DNA from: Zarea fungicola
Lineage: Eukaryota; Ascomycota; Sordariomycetes; Hypocreales; Cordycipitaceae
Direction: 5' to 3'
Length of the DNA: 64,000 nucleotides
Assembly (NCBI GenBank): GCA_900169235.1
Contig: FWCC01000341.1
Coordinates: forward strand, 1 to 64,000
The translations under genes were made by a program, and so were the position numbers. Shown here piece after piece: positions 33,190 through 43,552 of this stretch. The notes beneath the pieces are model-generated. The model ran no database searches and was not told the origin of the DNA. It saw only the letters and a list, made by a program, of their open reading frames with translations. How positions within the stretch are numbered: position 1 is the stretch's first letter; each line of letters begins with the position of its first letter.

Positions 33190-35553
33190 ATGTCGCATCA
33201 CAACCCAGGCGACTCACCACAGGCGAAACGGCGCAAGACGAGAAAGGGCACTCGCAGTTGTTGGGAATGCAAGCACCGCAAAATTCGATGCATCTTCTCG
33301 TCGCCAAGTGATGCCGTTTGTGTCAGCTGCTCCCGTCGCTGCACAGAATGTGTTGGCCAGGAGTTTCCCGACCAGGCCACGCCGGAGCGCAGCAGCAGGT
33401 TGGTCGGCGATCGCTTCCAGCGTGTGGAAGCCATGATTGCCAAGCTGGCTACGCCTACGCCTACACCCACGCCCACACCTACGCCTACGCCTGCACATAC
33501 ACAGCCCTCTGCTGATTTCGCTACTGCAAGACCTCGCAGTCGCGGCGAGAGCAGTCCCAATGACGGCGGCGCCGACTTTCCTACCCCTGCGGCCAGCACA
33601 ACTGATTCCACGGCCCCGGCTACTGTACGTAGTCCCAACAGTACGAATACCAGAAACCCCCAACAACAAAGAGCCGACAAGGAAAATCAGCTTGACAAGG
33701 GCCCCGTAGAAGGACTTGCGATCCCCGGCTTCTTCGTCTACGAGGACAAGTTCGGTACCCCAGCCGCTGTGCCCCATGGACCGCATCCCAAAGTCGTCAT
33801 CACAGCGAGACCCTACATCATCAGTCCCAAACTGCGCGACTTCTCACGCACCCTCCTTGCCGCCTACCCCAGTGAGGCATATGTAAACGTCCTAGTCGAC
33901 GCCGGCAATGGCTTTCTAGACTCCTACCAGACCATGTTCCACCCGTACGGCGAGTTGGAGCAAGAGTGGTTCGCCGTTCCGGAGCATCAACGACTCGATT
34001 ACCACCTGCTTCATAATCGACACACGGATGAAACACACCCTGTTGTCATTGCAGAGCAGATGCTTATCCTCGCCAACGTTGTGCAGCAGGCGACGAGCGA
34101 AACCCTGGCCAAGCTAAAGTCCCTCTCTGACGAGCCACCCCGCCAGGTCATGTCTCGACTTGCCACCACGGCCACGAGCATCGTCACCGCCAATGGAATG
34201 ATGCTGGGCACAAGCGAGGGAATGACATGCTTGATACTCGACAGCATATACCAAGCCAACGAGGGAAATCTGCGGCACGCATGGCTGGCCCACCGACGCA
34301 TAGTGGGTGTTGCCCAGACCATTGGCATCCATCGCCGTCCATACCGAGCGCTCAGCATCACGTCTATTCAGTCCACCTGCATTTTAGATCCCCGATTCCT
34401 CTGGTACCGCATACTCTACATTGACCGCTTTCTCAGCCTCATGCTGGGCTTGCCGCTCGTCTCACACGACTCCTCCATGATCTCCGAACCTGCTCTCAGC
34501 CAGGACACGCCCATGGGCCAGCTCGAGCGCCGCCATGCCTTTGCGGCTGGCCAGATCTTGGAGCGCAATGACCGCGAGCCTGGCGCCGAAGACTTTGCGC
34601 TTACCCAGGCCATTGATGCGGATCTGCAGAAGGCCGCCAGCAGCATGCCCAGCCGGTGGTGGCTTGAGCCCACGCGCAAGCCGTCGCTCACCAGCCAACA
34701 GCAATTCTGGGAATCACGACGGCTGATAAACCAAGTGTACCATTTCTACTTGCTGCATCAGCTGCATCTTCCGTACATGATTATTGGCTCGGCATCGCAA
34801 GCGGACCAGAGCAGGTACGGCTACAGCCGCACTACCTGCATTAGTGCCAGCCGTGACATCTTGACCCGGTGCATCAACTGCCTCGCCGAGGACGGCCTTT
34901 TGTCGCACTGCCGCCTTGTCAACTTTTTGGCACTCATGGCATCCCTGACGCTGCTGCTCATGCATCTCTACATCAAGTGCCAAGGCGGAGGACCGTGCGT
35001 CTTGGCCCACCAGCTCCTGGCCGATCGCGCCATGATTGAACAGGTGTTGGAGGCGCTTGAAGAAGACGAGGCACCAGGGGATGAAGGAAAGTCTAAAAAT
35101 CCAGGCGCTAGCATGATACGACAGTTGCTGGCGATTAATGCCAATCTGGAAACTGGATCGGCGGCAGACGGCAGTGGATCCGGGTCTGGCAGGCCATCGG
35201 AGCCCATCCGATTTTTTGTGCCTTGCTTTGGCGTAATTAACATTTCTCGAGGGGGTAAAATAACAACCGAAGGTATGATGGCCGGCCAGGCGTCGGGTAA
35301 CATGCCACAGCAGCCACAGGCTCGCCCAAGTTCCGCTGGGTTAGCAGAGCATGGGGCAGCCCATGAGGAATCACCAGCCGTCTCGGGAACATTGCCAATG
35401 TTTTCGGCCAACCAAGGGTACTCCAACGTGGCGTTTAATCCAGTGCCGATGGAGGATGCCAATCAGTGGGCGCTTCAAGGTGTCGATTTTGCCTTTTTTG
35501 ACAGTCTGATGAGGGAGAGTACTGGCCAACTTGGCGACATTTCGTACCTGTAG
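33190..35553 (+). CDS. Zn2Cys6 transcription factor with fungal-specific domain
   Basis: A single exon of 787 aa. The frame is open 74 codons further upstream, but the Met at 33190 (MSHHNPGDSPQAKRRKTRKG) lies just before the basic stretch and zinc cluster and is the likely start. The cluster has C-x2-C-x6-C-x9-C-x2-C-x6-C spacing (CWECKHRKIRC ... CVSCSRRCTEC). A run of Thr-Pro repeats follows (DNA 33451-33496), then a low-complexity linker and the fungal-specific regulatory domain (HAWLAHRRIVGVAQTIGIHR, ILYIDRFLSLMLGLPL). The C-terminus is Gly/Ser- and Gln-rich. It is a nuclear regulator. Nearby genes give no clear hint of its targets; the exporter it diverges from is a possible one. Confidence 0.92.
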   Translation: MSHHNPGDSPQAKRRKTRKGTRSCWECKHRKIRCIFSSPSDAVCVSCSRRCTECVGQEFPDQATPERSSRLVGDRFQRVEAMIAKLATPTPTPTPTPTPTPAHTQPSADFATARPRSRGESSPNDGGADFPTPAASTTDSTAPATVRSPNSTNTRNPQQQRADKENQLDKGPVEGLAIPGFFVYEDKFGTPAAVPHGPHPKVVITARPYIISPKLRDFSRTLLAAYPSEAYVNVLVDAGNGFLDSYQTMFHPYGELEQEWFAVPEHQRLDYHLLHNRHTDETHPVVIAEQMLILANVVQQATSETLAKLKSLSDEPPRQVMSRLATTATSIVTANGMMLGTSEGMTCLILDSIYQANEGNLRHAWLAHRRIVGVAQTIGIHRRPYRALSITSIQSTCILDPRFLWYRILYIDRFLSLMLGLPLVSHDSSMISEPALSQDTPMGQLERRHAFAAGQILERNDREPGAEDFALTQAIDADLQKAASSMPSRWWLEPTRKPSLTSQQQFWESRRLINQVYHFYLLHQLHLPYMIIGSASQADQSRYGYSRTTCISASRDILTRCINCLAEDGLLSHCRLVNFLALMASLTLLLMHLYIKCQGGGPCVLAHQLLADRAMIEQVLEALEEDEAPGDEGKSKNPGASMIRQLLAINANLETGSAADGSGSGSGRPSEPIRFFVPCFGVINISRGGKITTEGMMAGQASGNMPQQPQARPSSAGLAEHGAAHEESPAVSGTLPMFSANQGYSNVAFNPVPMEDANQWALQGVDFAFFDSLMRESTGQLGDISYL

Positions 35554-35794
35554 AACTGGGGCAATGACACGTCGAGTAGCAATAAAATGCACACGGCCCA
35601 ATTTATTAACCCGTATAACATGTTGAACGCTTTTCCTACCGCCGATGCAAGCTGCCGGTAATTAATGAGCCATTATTCAGACGGAGCCGGTCATGTCTTT
35701 ATGAATTGCGCGCTAGTCGTTACTATAGGAATTAAGAAGATTAAAAAGATTAAAAGATTAAGAAGTTTAAGAAAAGTATAGATATAAATTGTAA
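35554..35794. repeat. Short A/G-rich repeat in an intergenic spacer
   Basis: The 241-bp spacer between two convergent genes contains an imperfect repeat of GATTAAAA and GATTAAGAAG units at about 35730-35775. No other feature is seen. Confidence 0.5.
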
Positions 35795-36587
35795 TTAGTT
35801 TAATCTGGCCCTCTTCTTTGGGCGTGTAAAAACAATTGGCGGCTTCCCTTGGCCTGGAGACCTTTGCTCCACCTCCAAGGACGGATTGGCACGAAGAAGA
35901 AGGCTCAGCTTCTCATAGCCAAAGGTGCGGGGATCGAAATCTGGTTGCCACTTGGTGATGAGCACTCCCACGTTGGCGAGATTCGCCCATCCCTCGTCAT
36001 CGGCCGTAGCCTCGATGGCGCTCATGATGAGAGATTGCTGGGACGACAACTGCCGCTTTTGCGTGGGTGTGGGTGCCGGCGCAGGTACGTGTACGGCCAC
36101 TTCTTTGGTCTGAACGACAGGCTGGGGCACGAGAGCTTCGGTGCGCGAGAGATTCTCCATGTAGATAAACTTGTCACAAGCCGTGACCAAGGGCTGGGGG
36201 GTTTTGAGCTCGCCGAAGCCATACACGACGAGGCCAGACTCACGGATGCGGGAGACGAGACGGGTAAAGTCGCTGTCGCTGGAGACGATGCAGAAGCCAT
36301 CGAAGCGCCTCGTGTAGAGCAGGTCCATGGCATCAATGACCATGGCGGCGTCGGTCGAGTTCTTGCCAGTGGTGTAGGCGAACTGCTGCATCGGCTGGAT
36401 GGAATTTTTGAGAAGCTGCTCCTTCCAGGGCGTGAGTATATTGGTTGTCCAGTCGCCGTAGGCTCTCTTTACAAAAGCTGTCCCGTACTTTGCGATTTCC
36501 GCCATGTAGGGCATTAGCCATGGCGGCCGGGACATTATCGGCGTCAATAAGGACAGCCAGCTTGGCCGCGGTCGCGTCAGCTGCCAT
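35795..36587 (-). CDS. NYN-domain ribonuclease-like protein with LOTUS domain, frame broken
   Basis: The protein reads in two overlapping frames that together match the LabA/DUF88 NYN family. The first part from ATG 36587 gives KLAVLIDADNVPAAMANA, and the second gives AEIAKYGTAFVKRAYGDW, TGKNSTDAAMVIDAMDLLY and CIVSSDSDFTRLVSRIRESG. These carry the conserved Asp residues of the NYN (PIN-like) nuclease fold. The C-terminus (EGWANLANVGVLITKWQPDF ... FGYEKLSLLL) is an OST-HTH/LOTUS RNA-binding domain. The frame changes at the GGG run 36509-36511; one base fewer there would make a continuous frame of about 263 aa. No intron fits, because any candidate would remove the conserved AEIAKYG. It may be a sequencing error or a real frameshift. 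Relatives are probably RNA-processing nucleases. Confidence 0.82.
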
Positions 36588-37309
36588 TAGATGGCTCACT
36601 GTAATGGAATGAATACGTGTTTGATACAAATCAGTCGCGCGAGGGCTGGCGGCCGGCGTAGCATTAATACTATTGGTTTGGGTATGGGCAGCAATGTAGC
36701 TGAATGGCTTTGATTGTGATTTGCCAAGATATTCCTAATTACTTACCATCATATTAGGTGGCAAGGCGGAGCCTCATGAAGCCACCAATTGTGCGCCACT
36801 GTATTCCTCCCTACAGCGCATAAATCCATAAAGACGCGCCGTCTGCATTCCCCCAAAGTATTACTTGTTGCGCCAAAAAGTGGCCAGCCACAACGAAAGG
36901 CTAGATTGTTATCCCATATCTGCTTGACATTACTACCTAAACACGCCTAGTTGGTTGTCCGGTTCTCCATCTTGGTTGCACCCAGTACGTGTTAGCTCCC
37001 CTGTCGACCCCGCCGTTGGCTCGCTTGTAACTCTCCCACCCGCTGAAACTGGACACCTGCGACAGCACTGCTATTGGCACCAGTAGTGCCGGATGAACCA
37101 TTGGCATCATGGTTATTGTCGGCGCAGTTTCTGTCATTAGATTGTCCCTATGGGGAGGGAAAATGATTAATAAATCATGCCCGGATTAACCGCCATCTAC
37201 GACTGAGGCGAAGCATTTATTACTAAAATTATCGCGAGCTCCGCAGTCTCTCTGTGGAGCTGTCAAACTGCCTCGTGTTTCTCTTTGCACCAACATCTAC
37301 GTAAAGCAG
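36588..37309. other. Intergenic region
   Basis: About 0.7 kb. No gene was recognised. It might hold an unrecognised 5' exon of the following Cys-module gene, whose start is uncertain. Confidence 0.5.
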
Positions 37310-39082
37310 GTGGCCCAATGTTCCAGCTACGCGCCCTGGGTACTAAACATACACAAATCCAAAATGCAGGTGCCTGAATCCCAAAAGCTGTGCTTAAAGT
37401 CTTCCACAGATTTCCCGGGAAACTGGCGCGTGCACACCGCAGCGTCCGAACTCGCCGTCTGCTCCAACTGCTTCGAGCGCCATATCCGTGGCACTCGAGT
37501 TGAGCACGGGTTTGTATACGACTCATCGGTTCAAGCGACACTTTTGTGCCGATTCGACACGCCAACAGTGTTCCGACACTTGTTAGAAATTGCCCAGTTG
37601 GGCTCGTCCACAGAAAGACTCGTCGCTTTTGCCAAAACTCGCCACAATGTTCCCGAATGCAAGGGCTCTCAAGGCGCTCGGACAAGTGATGGCACCCGCT
37701 GGCATAGTGCCAAGAACAGAAATATCCCTGGATTTGTAGCCTGTGAAGCCTGTTACATGGACTGTATACAAGGAGGTCCCCTGGCCACACACTTTGAACC
37801 CTCTCCGGACAAACAGCTTGAGCCCGATGTTTGGGTCTGTGATCTCTCAGTATCCTTCATTCGGCGGCACCTTGCTCATGCCACGAGTCCGAGTGACTGG
37901 CCCTCGTTCTGTGCAAAGGCCAGTACGCGAATGCAGCTGCAGTCATGCCCCGGAAGCCAGGCAGTATTTCCGTCGTCATACCGGTGGTTCTCTCCCGCTT
38001 CTGGGCCTAAAGAACTCCTCATCTGTTCAGCATGCCTCCATGATCACATTGACGGCTTCGATAACCCGGGAAACTGGCGCGATGCAGGGAATAATGTTCT
38101 CTCTATTTATGGCTCCGCCGTATTCTGCTGTCTCGGGCAGCATAACTTGTTGCTAGCCATGTCAATCGCGCAAAATGCGTCCAACCCGAAGCTATTCTGG
38201 ACCGCTTTGCACAGATGGATCGAGAAACCTCTGTGCGACCCTGCCAGGACACCTGATGCAGCCTGGTATACACTGCCCTCCAATCCACCCAATTTTGCCG
38301 TTTGTCCTGCCTGCCATGTATGCATGGTTGAGCCGCTTGGTTTGGCCGAGACTTTTGTGCCACTAACCATGGCTTCCTCAATCCAGCCAGCGACATGCAG
38401 CTTCCACCGTACGGCGCCGCGGTTCCAGCAATTTCTGACCAAACTATTTCAGGCAAGCTATGGCATCGACGCCAAAGTTTTCGAGAATTATGTTTTGCAG
38501 TTTGCACCCTTGCCGGTCTGCATGCGAGACCAAGACTTTGCCGGCGGCACCTGGTTTGGCTGGGATGAATGCACCATCTGTTCCGATTGCTTCCACAGCT
38601 TTGCCCACGGAACTGCGCTGGCTGAGTTGATGCCACTCAACGGGCAATCCATCTCGGAGAGACGCATGTGCGAAATGTACAGTCCCCGCATGCGCTCTCT
38701 GTTTTTGGCTGCGTGTTCTACAGTCCCGCTTGACGTTGGTCGTTTATTGGCAGCTGCCAAAGAACGGCGCATCATCTATTGGCAAACTGTTCCACTAATG
38801 CGAGACATTCTCTCCAATGCACAATCGCAATTGAACCAGCAGCGGATTGCAAATGCGACGAGCTCTGCATATTTGCTCATGGGTGGCCTGCAAGAGGCCT
38901 CAATGCTCGGGCACGGGCCGACCTATTCGCTGCCGAATCACGGCCAGGTCTTGCACAATCAGCTCCAGGTGCAGGGAGCAGTTTTGGGTATTGAAGGAGA
39001 GAAAATAGCCATGGCTCTCAGAAATGGTAATGGACGAGCTGTTATTAGTTATCTGGAGCCCATTTGGAGAGGCGTCGAGTAG
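37310..39082 (+). CDS. Protein with five repeated four-cysteine modules
   Basis: An open frame of 590 codons whose first codon is GTG just after an AG. The true start is therefore either the ATG at 37364 or a missed upstream exon. The product shows five copies of a pattern C-x(9-13)-W-x(8-13)-C-x2-C-x(25-31)-C. Counted from 37310 the residues are C28/W39/C51/C54/C80; C117/W131/C145/C148/C177; C213/W226/C239/C242/C273-274; C309/W319/C332/C335/C363; and C404/W415/C424/C427/C454. After the last Cys of each module comes a helix-like segment such as FIRRHLAHA or FQQFLTKLF. Each module could bind one zinc ion. I know no named domain with this layout. The C-terminal 130 residues lack the module. Function is unknown; scaffold, ubiquitin-related or nucleic-acid binding are guesses. 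Confidence 0.75.
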   Translation: MAQCSSYAPWVLNIHKSKMQVPESQKLCLKSSTDFPGNWRVHTAASELAVCSNCFERHIRGTRVEHGFVYDSSVQATLLCRFDTPTVFRHLLEIAQLGSSTERLVAFAKTRHNVPECKGSQGARTSDGTRWHSAKNRNIPGFVACEACYMDCIQGGPLATHFEPSPDKQLEPDVWVCDLSVSFIRRHLAHATSPSDWPSFCAKASTRMQLQSCPGSQAVFPSSYRWFSPASGPKELLICSACLHDHIDGFDNPGNWRDAGNNVLSIYGSAVFCCLGQHNLLLAMSIAQNASNPKLFWTALHRWIEKPLCDPARTPDAAWYTLPSNPPNFAVCPACHVCMVEPLGLAETFVPLTMASSIQPATCSFHRTAPRFQQFLTKLFQASYGIDAKVFENYVLQFAPLPVCMRDQDFAGGTWFGWDECTICSDCFHSFAHGTALAELMPLNGQSISERRMCEMYSPRMRSLFLAACSTVPLDVGRLLAAAKERRIIYWQTVPLMRDILSNAQSQLNQQRIANATSSAYLLMGGLQEASMLGHGPTYSLPNHGQVLHNQLQVQGAVLGIEGEKIAMALRNGNGRAVISYLEPIWRGVE

Positions 39083-39496
39083 ACTTGCATTTTCCCGCTA
39101 TTGTCTCAATGAACTCTGGGTAGGTACCAGCCTGCATTTCCTGACAAATCAATGTATTACGCAACAGCCCCCTTCTAAGCAGTGTTTAAAATGCACCGAA
39201 GCCGGAATAAAAAATAAAAAATCATACTGGGCCAGCCCCCACGGTTTAAACCTGTCCGTTTTGGTTTCGTTGCTATTTTGGAATGTCGGCTTTCGTTGTC
39301 TTGGGCAAATACGCTGCCCACTGCCTAAGCCAAACGTAAAACGTACTGTTGGAATGCAGAAATATTCAATTGGCATAAAAGGAAAATAAAAGTGGGATTG
39401 GGCTGTTTAATATTGAACGGAGGTACTGTAGGATAAGAACTCTGAGTAACAGTTCCGATTTGTGACTGGAACCCAACTGCGGAGGACAGTAAAGGC
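39083..39496. other. Intergenic spacer between convergent genes
   Basis: About 0.4 kb. No gene or motif could be supported. Confidence 0.5.
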
Positions 39497-40454
39497 CTAT
39501 TTTGTCAAGACTCCAATGATATGGGGAATAATCTCGTAAGGCGACTCAGTGGGAGGTTGTGCAAGATCGATATGTGTCCATGGACCAGCATTCCTTAAAC
39601 TCGCCTCGGTAGATTTACATAGCCGGCAGGAGCCCAAAAGGCACGACCAAGCGACGTTGACAAAGCCTGAGAGTGTGGTTAGTCTATGGCGAGTGCCAAA
39701 TACTTTTGGGATATCACCTACGCTGATAGAGAGCGAGCAGTATTCCGCCCCGTGACACCTTTACGTGCTCATATACATACCAGCGTCCACCTGGCTTCAA
39801 GAGTTTGTAAAGCTCCTTGATGTTCTTTTCCTGGTCCGGGATACTGCATAAGCTGAGAATGGAAACAATACAGTCGACACTGCCATGTTCAATGGTTTTG
39901 GAATGGCCGCATATATCACTGAGAGATTCGACACCAACAGGCAAAACCTCGTAAATGTCCTCAATACCGATTTCCTGGACACGCTGTCGCAAAGCTGCAG
40001 CAGACTGAGAGTTGGGCTCCACGCCATAAATCTTGACAAGAGAATTATCTGGCCGCCCGCCGTCTCTATTCCTGAGACCATCAGAGTGCCTTGCCCTCTT
40101 TCTCAAGTTAGAGTAGACATCTAACCACATACCACTACCAGCCCCAACCTCTATAACCGTGCCACTCATGGGTAAGCCGGCTGCATGCTCCAGCACCCTG
40201 CCGTCTTGTATCCTGCCTTCGAGTAGCGGGGAAACACGTTTTTCGGCGCTCTGCTTAACCTGGGGCCCAATTGAAACCCAAAAGTTGCTAAACACTGCCT
40301 CGCTAAAGCCCCATGGCGTTAAGAGGGCGGCCCATTTCCCAGTGGTGATGAGGCGGCGGATGGTGCTGGGGACGTGACTTGCAGCAGATGACAGGAAGAG
40401 CCATGGATCAATGAGATGTATCAAGATCTCTCGTAGTGTTGAGAGTGGTGCCAT
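39497..40454 (-). CDS. Class I SAM-dependent methyltransferase (Methyltransf_11 type)
   Basis: Two exons (40454-39722 and 39666-39497; intron of 55 nt, donor GTAGGT) encode 300 aa. The frame is open further upstream but only with a TTG start; the first ATG at 40454 (MAPLSTLREILIHLIDPWLF) is chosen. The SAM-binding motif I is GTVIEVGAGSGMW, followed by an acidic IYGVEPNS (motif post I), DCIVSILSLCSIPD and LYKLLKPGGRWYVYEHV. The short second exon supplies the tail ending PYEIIPHIIGVLTK, which is typical of METTL7/UbiE-like methyltransferases. The N-terminal hydrophobic helix suggests membrane association. The substrate is unknown. Confidence 0.87.
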
Positions 40455-42109
40455 GACGATTCTTGCACGCAACGCCGTGGCGCCAATGGATACAAGTGAA
40501 ATTGTCGCGACTGGGTTGGATGGAGCCAAGTGATGGAATCTGTAGGGCGACTGTGGCCAAATACCGAGAGCTTTCCACGCTTTAAGTTCTCCTATTATTA
40601 ATTGAAATAACCTGCGTCAAAGGACTTTGGGTCGCCGTTCAGATGTAATCCCCGAACCTTGGTCGACGTTTGAGGTACAAGAAACAAAACCTGGGCTTCT
40701 GGGCGTCCTCTTGCATTCGCCGCGTAGGTAAGCGGGTTGGCGGGGTAGCCCACTACGATGAATAAATAGCCAAATGCAGGCAATGGTGGCACCGGCGCCC
40801 TTTTGATGGAACCAGCGCAACGGCGACCGAGCGGCTGCTTCACAACCATGACTCTTCTGTTCGGCGCAGCCGCGATGCTGATATAGCCCTGGATTCGCTC
40901 TGCTTCACGTCAAGCCACAAGGAAAGGAATGCGCGTACGCAATTTGGCCCTGTGCCTCGGCAGGGGGATGATTCCGCCATGCTGCCAGGAGCAAGCCACT
41001 CCGAACCCAAAGTCGAAAGCCAATGTCAGTTGACTAGCTTTGCTAGTATAGTAGCTCCATCTCATGGTAAAAATGAAGATAGTGTGCAGTATGCTGCAAG
41101 TCGCGCAGCAAACTTCGTGCGAAGACATCTACTGGGCTGACTTTGACAATGCTACATTGGGAGGAGTAACGCAACATAGAATCCAAAATCCCTCGGGCGC
41201 TGTTGTATTTTGATTTTCTGCGTTTTTTTAAAAGATTTTTATTATACATTAATAAGTTCTTCATCGCAATCACAGCTGGGGCCTTCAAGGAGTTAGGCTG
41301 TAAAGTGAAGTGGCGCAGCAAGCTGAATTAATTGATGAATTTGACTCTGATGATGATGATAATAAACTAACTAGCTCCGGAGGCAATTTGGAGGCTTTGG
41401 AGGCCACCAAAAGTGGCCCCACTCATTTTCCCCTTACAGCTGCTTAACCTAGCCCAATTAGCAGTAGTTACTCTAACTTACACTAGCACTGGCAATGAGA
41501 TGCAGTACCTCTTTAGGAAGTGGAATGCGACACCTTAAAGTCTTAAAGTCAAAGTGAAAAAAGAGTGTTAGTTGGATACTGTTTTTAATTAGACATGACG
41601 AGTGAGTTTAATTCTTTTTATGCATGGAGCAAGTGCTACTCTGATACACTGTTTATATCTGGATGCCGCAGCAGAAAGTCTGTCCGGACTCTTGATTTAA
41701 AGCCCGCATCCCCTCTCGGCTAGGTACCCAAGCGGAAAGTTTGCCTCTTGTGCGTGTCCAACTCGGCAGTGGCAAGAGAGGAATGCAGTTCTCCGTTAAA
41801 AGTAAACGCCTTGGCCATGGCAAAAAGGCATGAAGTCAAGGCACAGTCGGTTTCTCCCATCTCAACTCAAACTACGAGGCTCGAAATTTTATTAACTTTT
41901 TTTTTATTAGCAATTGCTGCCCATCACGAAAAGCCAGCGTATACCCACGTTGTACAAGTCACATAAATTGGGACGAGCACATTGTTGACCACCTGAAACA
42001 TTCCTCACAAGATTTCTCGGACTTGATAACCGAATAAGCCAACCTAGCCCCGTCGGTGCTTTCACTGGCCTTGACGTTGTGCAAGCTCCGTAACCTAGAG
42101 GCTCTCGAT
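40455..42109. other. Gene-poor intergenic region
   Basis: About 1.65 kb. Only short frames without motifs are present. A TGATGATGATGAT run lies at about 41349-41361. It includes the promoters of two divergent genes. Confidence 0.5.
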
Positions 42110-43186
42110 ATGCCTGGAAATATTGCAAGATTGGGCTTGCCATGGCTACAATGGCCTGTCCTTGCGAATGCACCCATGTCTGGAGTCGCCGGAAGCAGGC
42201 TGGCGGTCGCTGTGACCTGCGCTGGAGGCCTTGGACAAATTGGCTTTACTGGGGATGCAGAAGCACTTGACGAGGAATTGGCCAGTCCGAGACTCCAATT
42301 GCAGAATCACAACCCCAGAAACAAAACAGGCAATGACCGTATCCTACCCATCGGGGTTGGGATAATTGTATTTGGCACCCCAGTTGAAGAATTCATTCCA
42401 GTCATTGCCAATCATACACCGGCCGTCGTGTGGCTGTCGTTCGCAACCGCTGCAGAGTTTCAACAGTGGACAACCAGGATACGGCAAGCCTCGCCACTTA
42501 CAAAAGTCTGGATACAGGTCGGAAGCGTCACTGCTGCGCTGGAAGCTGCGCGCCATTGTCGGCCAGACACTCTGGTTCTGCAGGGTAGCGACGCAGGCGG
42601 CCACGGCCACGAGAGTGGTGCCGGTATCACCACCCTCATTCCGGAAGTTACTGACGCACTTTGCAATGGCGGACTTGCTGATATTCCTCTCATTGCTGCA
42701 GGAGGTATCATGGACGGTAGGGGGACAGCGGCAGCTCTCGCCCTTGGAGCTCTTGGCGTTGTCATGGGCACAAGATTTCTAGGTGCTCAGGAAGCGAAAG
42801 TACCACCTGAATTCCGAAAAGCCATCTTCGCAGCCTGGGACGGGGCGGAATCCACGGCTAGATCTACAGCTTTTGATGCAATGTGGGGTCCTAACCCTTG
42901 GCCGGAACTATATAACGGGCGCTGCCTCAAAAATTCCATCTATGAAAATGTCAAAAACGGGCTATCTGAAGAAGAGGCAAGAATTTATTTACATCATCGC
43001 CTGAGGAGCAGATCACTCCAAGATATTCCTGCCCAGGACATGATGAGTATTTGGGCAGGCACCGGAGTTGGACTGGTTCGCGAAATTGAGAAAGCCGCAG
43101 ATATAGTCGATGGGGTGAGGAAGACTGCCCAAAAGACGATAATGGCATTGAGCGAAACAATGACCGAGGCCATTAGAAGCAATTAA
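42110..43186 (+). CDS. Nitronate monooxygenase (2-nitropropane dioxygenase family)
   Basis: A single exon of 358 aa. The start chosen is ATG 42110 (MPGNIARLGLPWLQWPVLAN), which matches the family N-terminus; the 18 codons before it are unlikely to be coding. Conserved parts of the FMN-dependent TIM barrel are ANAPMSGVAGSRLAVAV, the central catalytic/phosphate loop VLQGSDAGGHGHESG, IPLIAAGGIMDGRGTAAALA and LGVVMGTRFLGAQEA. These enzymes oxidise alkyl nitronates such as propionate 3-nitronate, a plant and fungal toxin, so a detoxifying role is likely. The length is typical. Confidence 0.93.
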   Translation: MPGNIARLGLPWLQWPVLANAPMSGVAGSRLAVAVTCAGGLGQIGFTGDAEALDEELASPRLQLQNHNPRNKTGNDRILPIGVGIIVFGTPVEEFIPVIANHTPAVVWLSFATAAEFQQWTTRIRQASPLTKVWIQVGSVTAALEAARHCRPDTLVLQGSDAGGHGHESGAGITTLIPEVTDALCNGGLADIPLIAAGGIMDGRGTAAALALGALGVVMGTRFLGAQEAKVPPEFRKAIFAAWDGAESTARSTAFDAMWGPNPWPELYNGRCLKNSIYENVKNGLSEEEARIYLHHRLRSRSLQDIPAQDMMSIWAGTGVGLVREIEKAADIVDGVRKTAQKTIMALSETMTEAIRSN

Positions 43187-43552
43187 TGGTTTGCTCTTAG
43201 AAGGAAGGGTCTATACGATAGCAGTAGAGCTGCGTGTGAGTAACCAACAAGAATACGTACCGTCATCTGAGCGAAAACCTGTTCATCCGAAGTCATGCTG
43301 CCCGTCCTGGCGGCGAAGATCCGCATATCGTTTTGGTTTGATGCTTCAGAAGTACCAGACGGGCATGCAAATGATTCAAATGGAAGAAGCTTCTAAATGA
43401 TGAGATACGAGCCTAGGATAATCACGGAATTCGGTTATTGAAACGGTCTTATAACTTGACAGTAGATGAACCCTAAGCCTAATTGACTGCTGCCTCACAT
43501 ATTTTATGACGAACAATACTGGTGTCATCAAGGTGGCCATCTTTGAAGTCCA
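43187..43552. other. Intergenic spacer between convergent genes
   Basis: The 366-bp gap after the nitronate monooxygenase holds no recognisable gene or site. Confidence 0.5.

Noticed and set aside
33198..33786. Long minus-strand frames opposite the Zn2Cys6 gene
   Set aside because: They are shadows of a GC-rich coding exon; Gly/Val- and Cys-rich runs come from the repeat on the other strand.
35849..36517. 222-codon plus frame opposite the NYN-LOTUS gene
   Set aside because: Antisense shadow; the minus strand carries the recognisable domains.
36500..36545. Explaining the NYN frame change by a 46-nt intron (GTCCCG...CAAAG)
   Set aside because: It would delete the conserved AEIAKYG segment, so a one-base change at the homopolymer is more likely.
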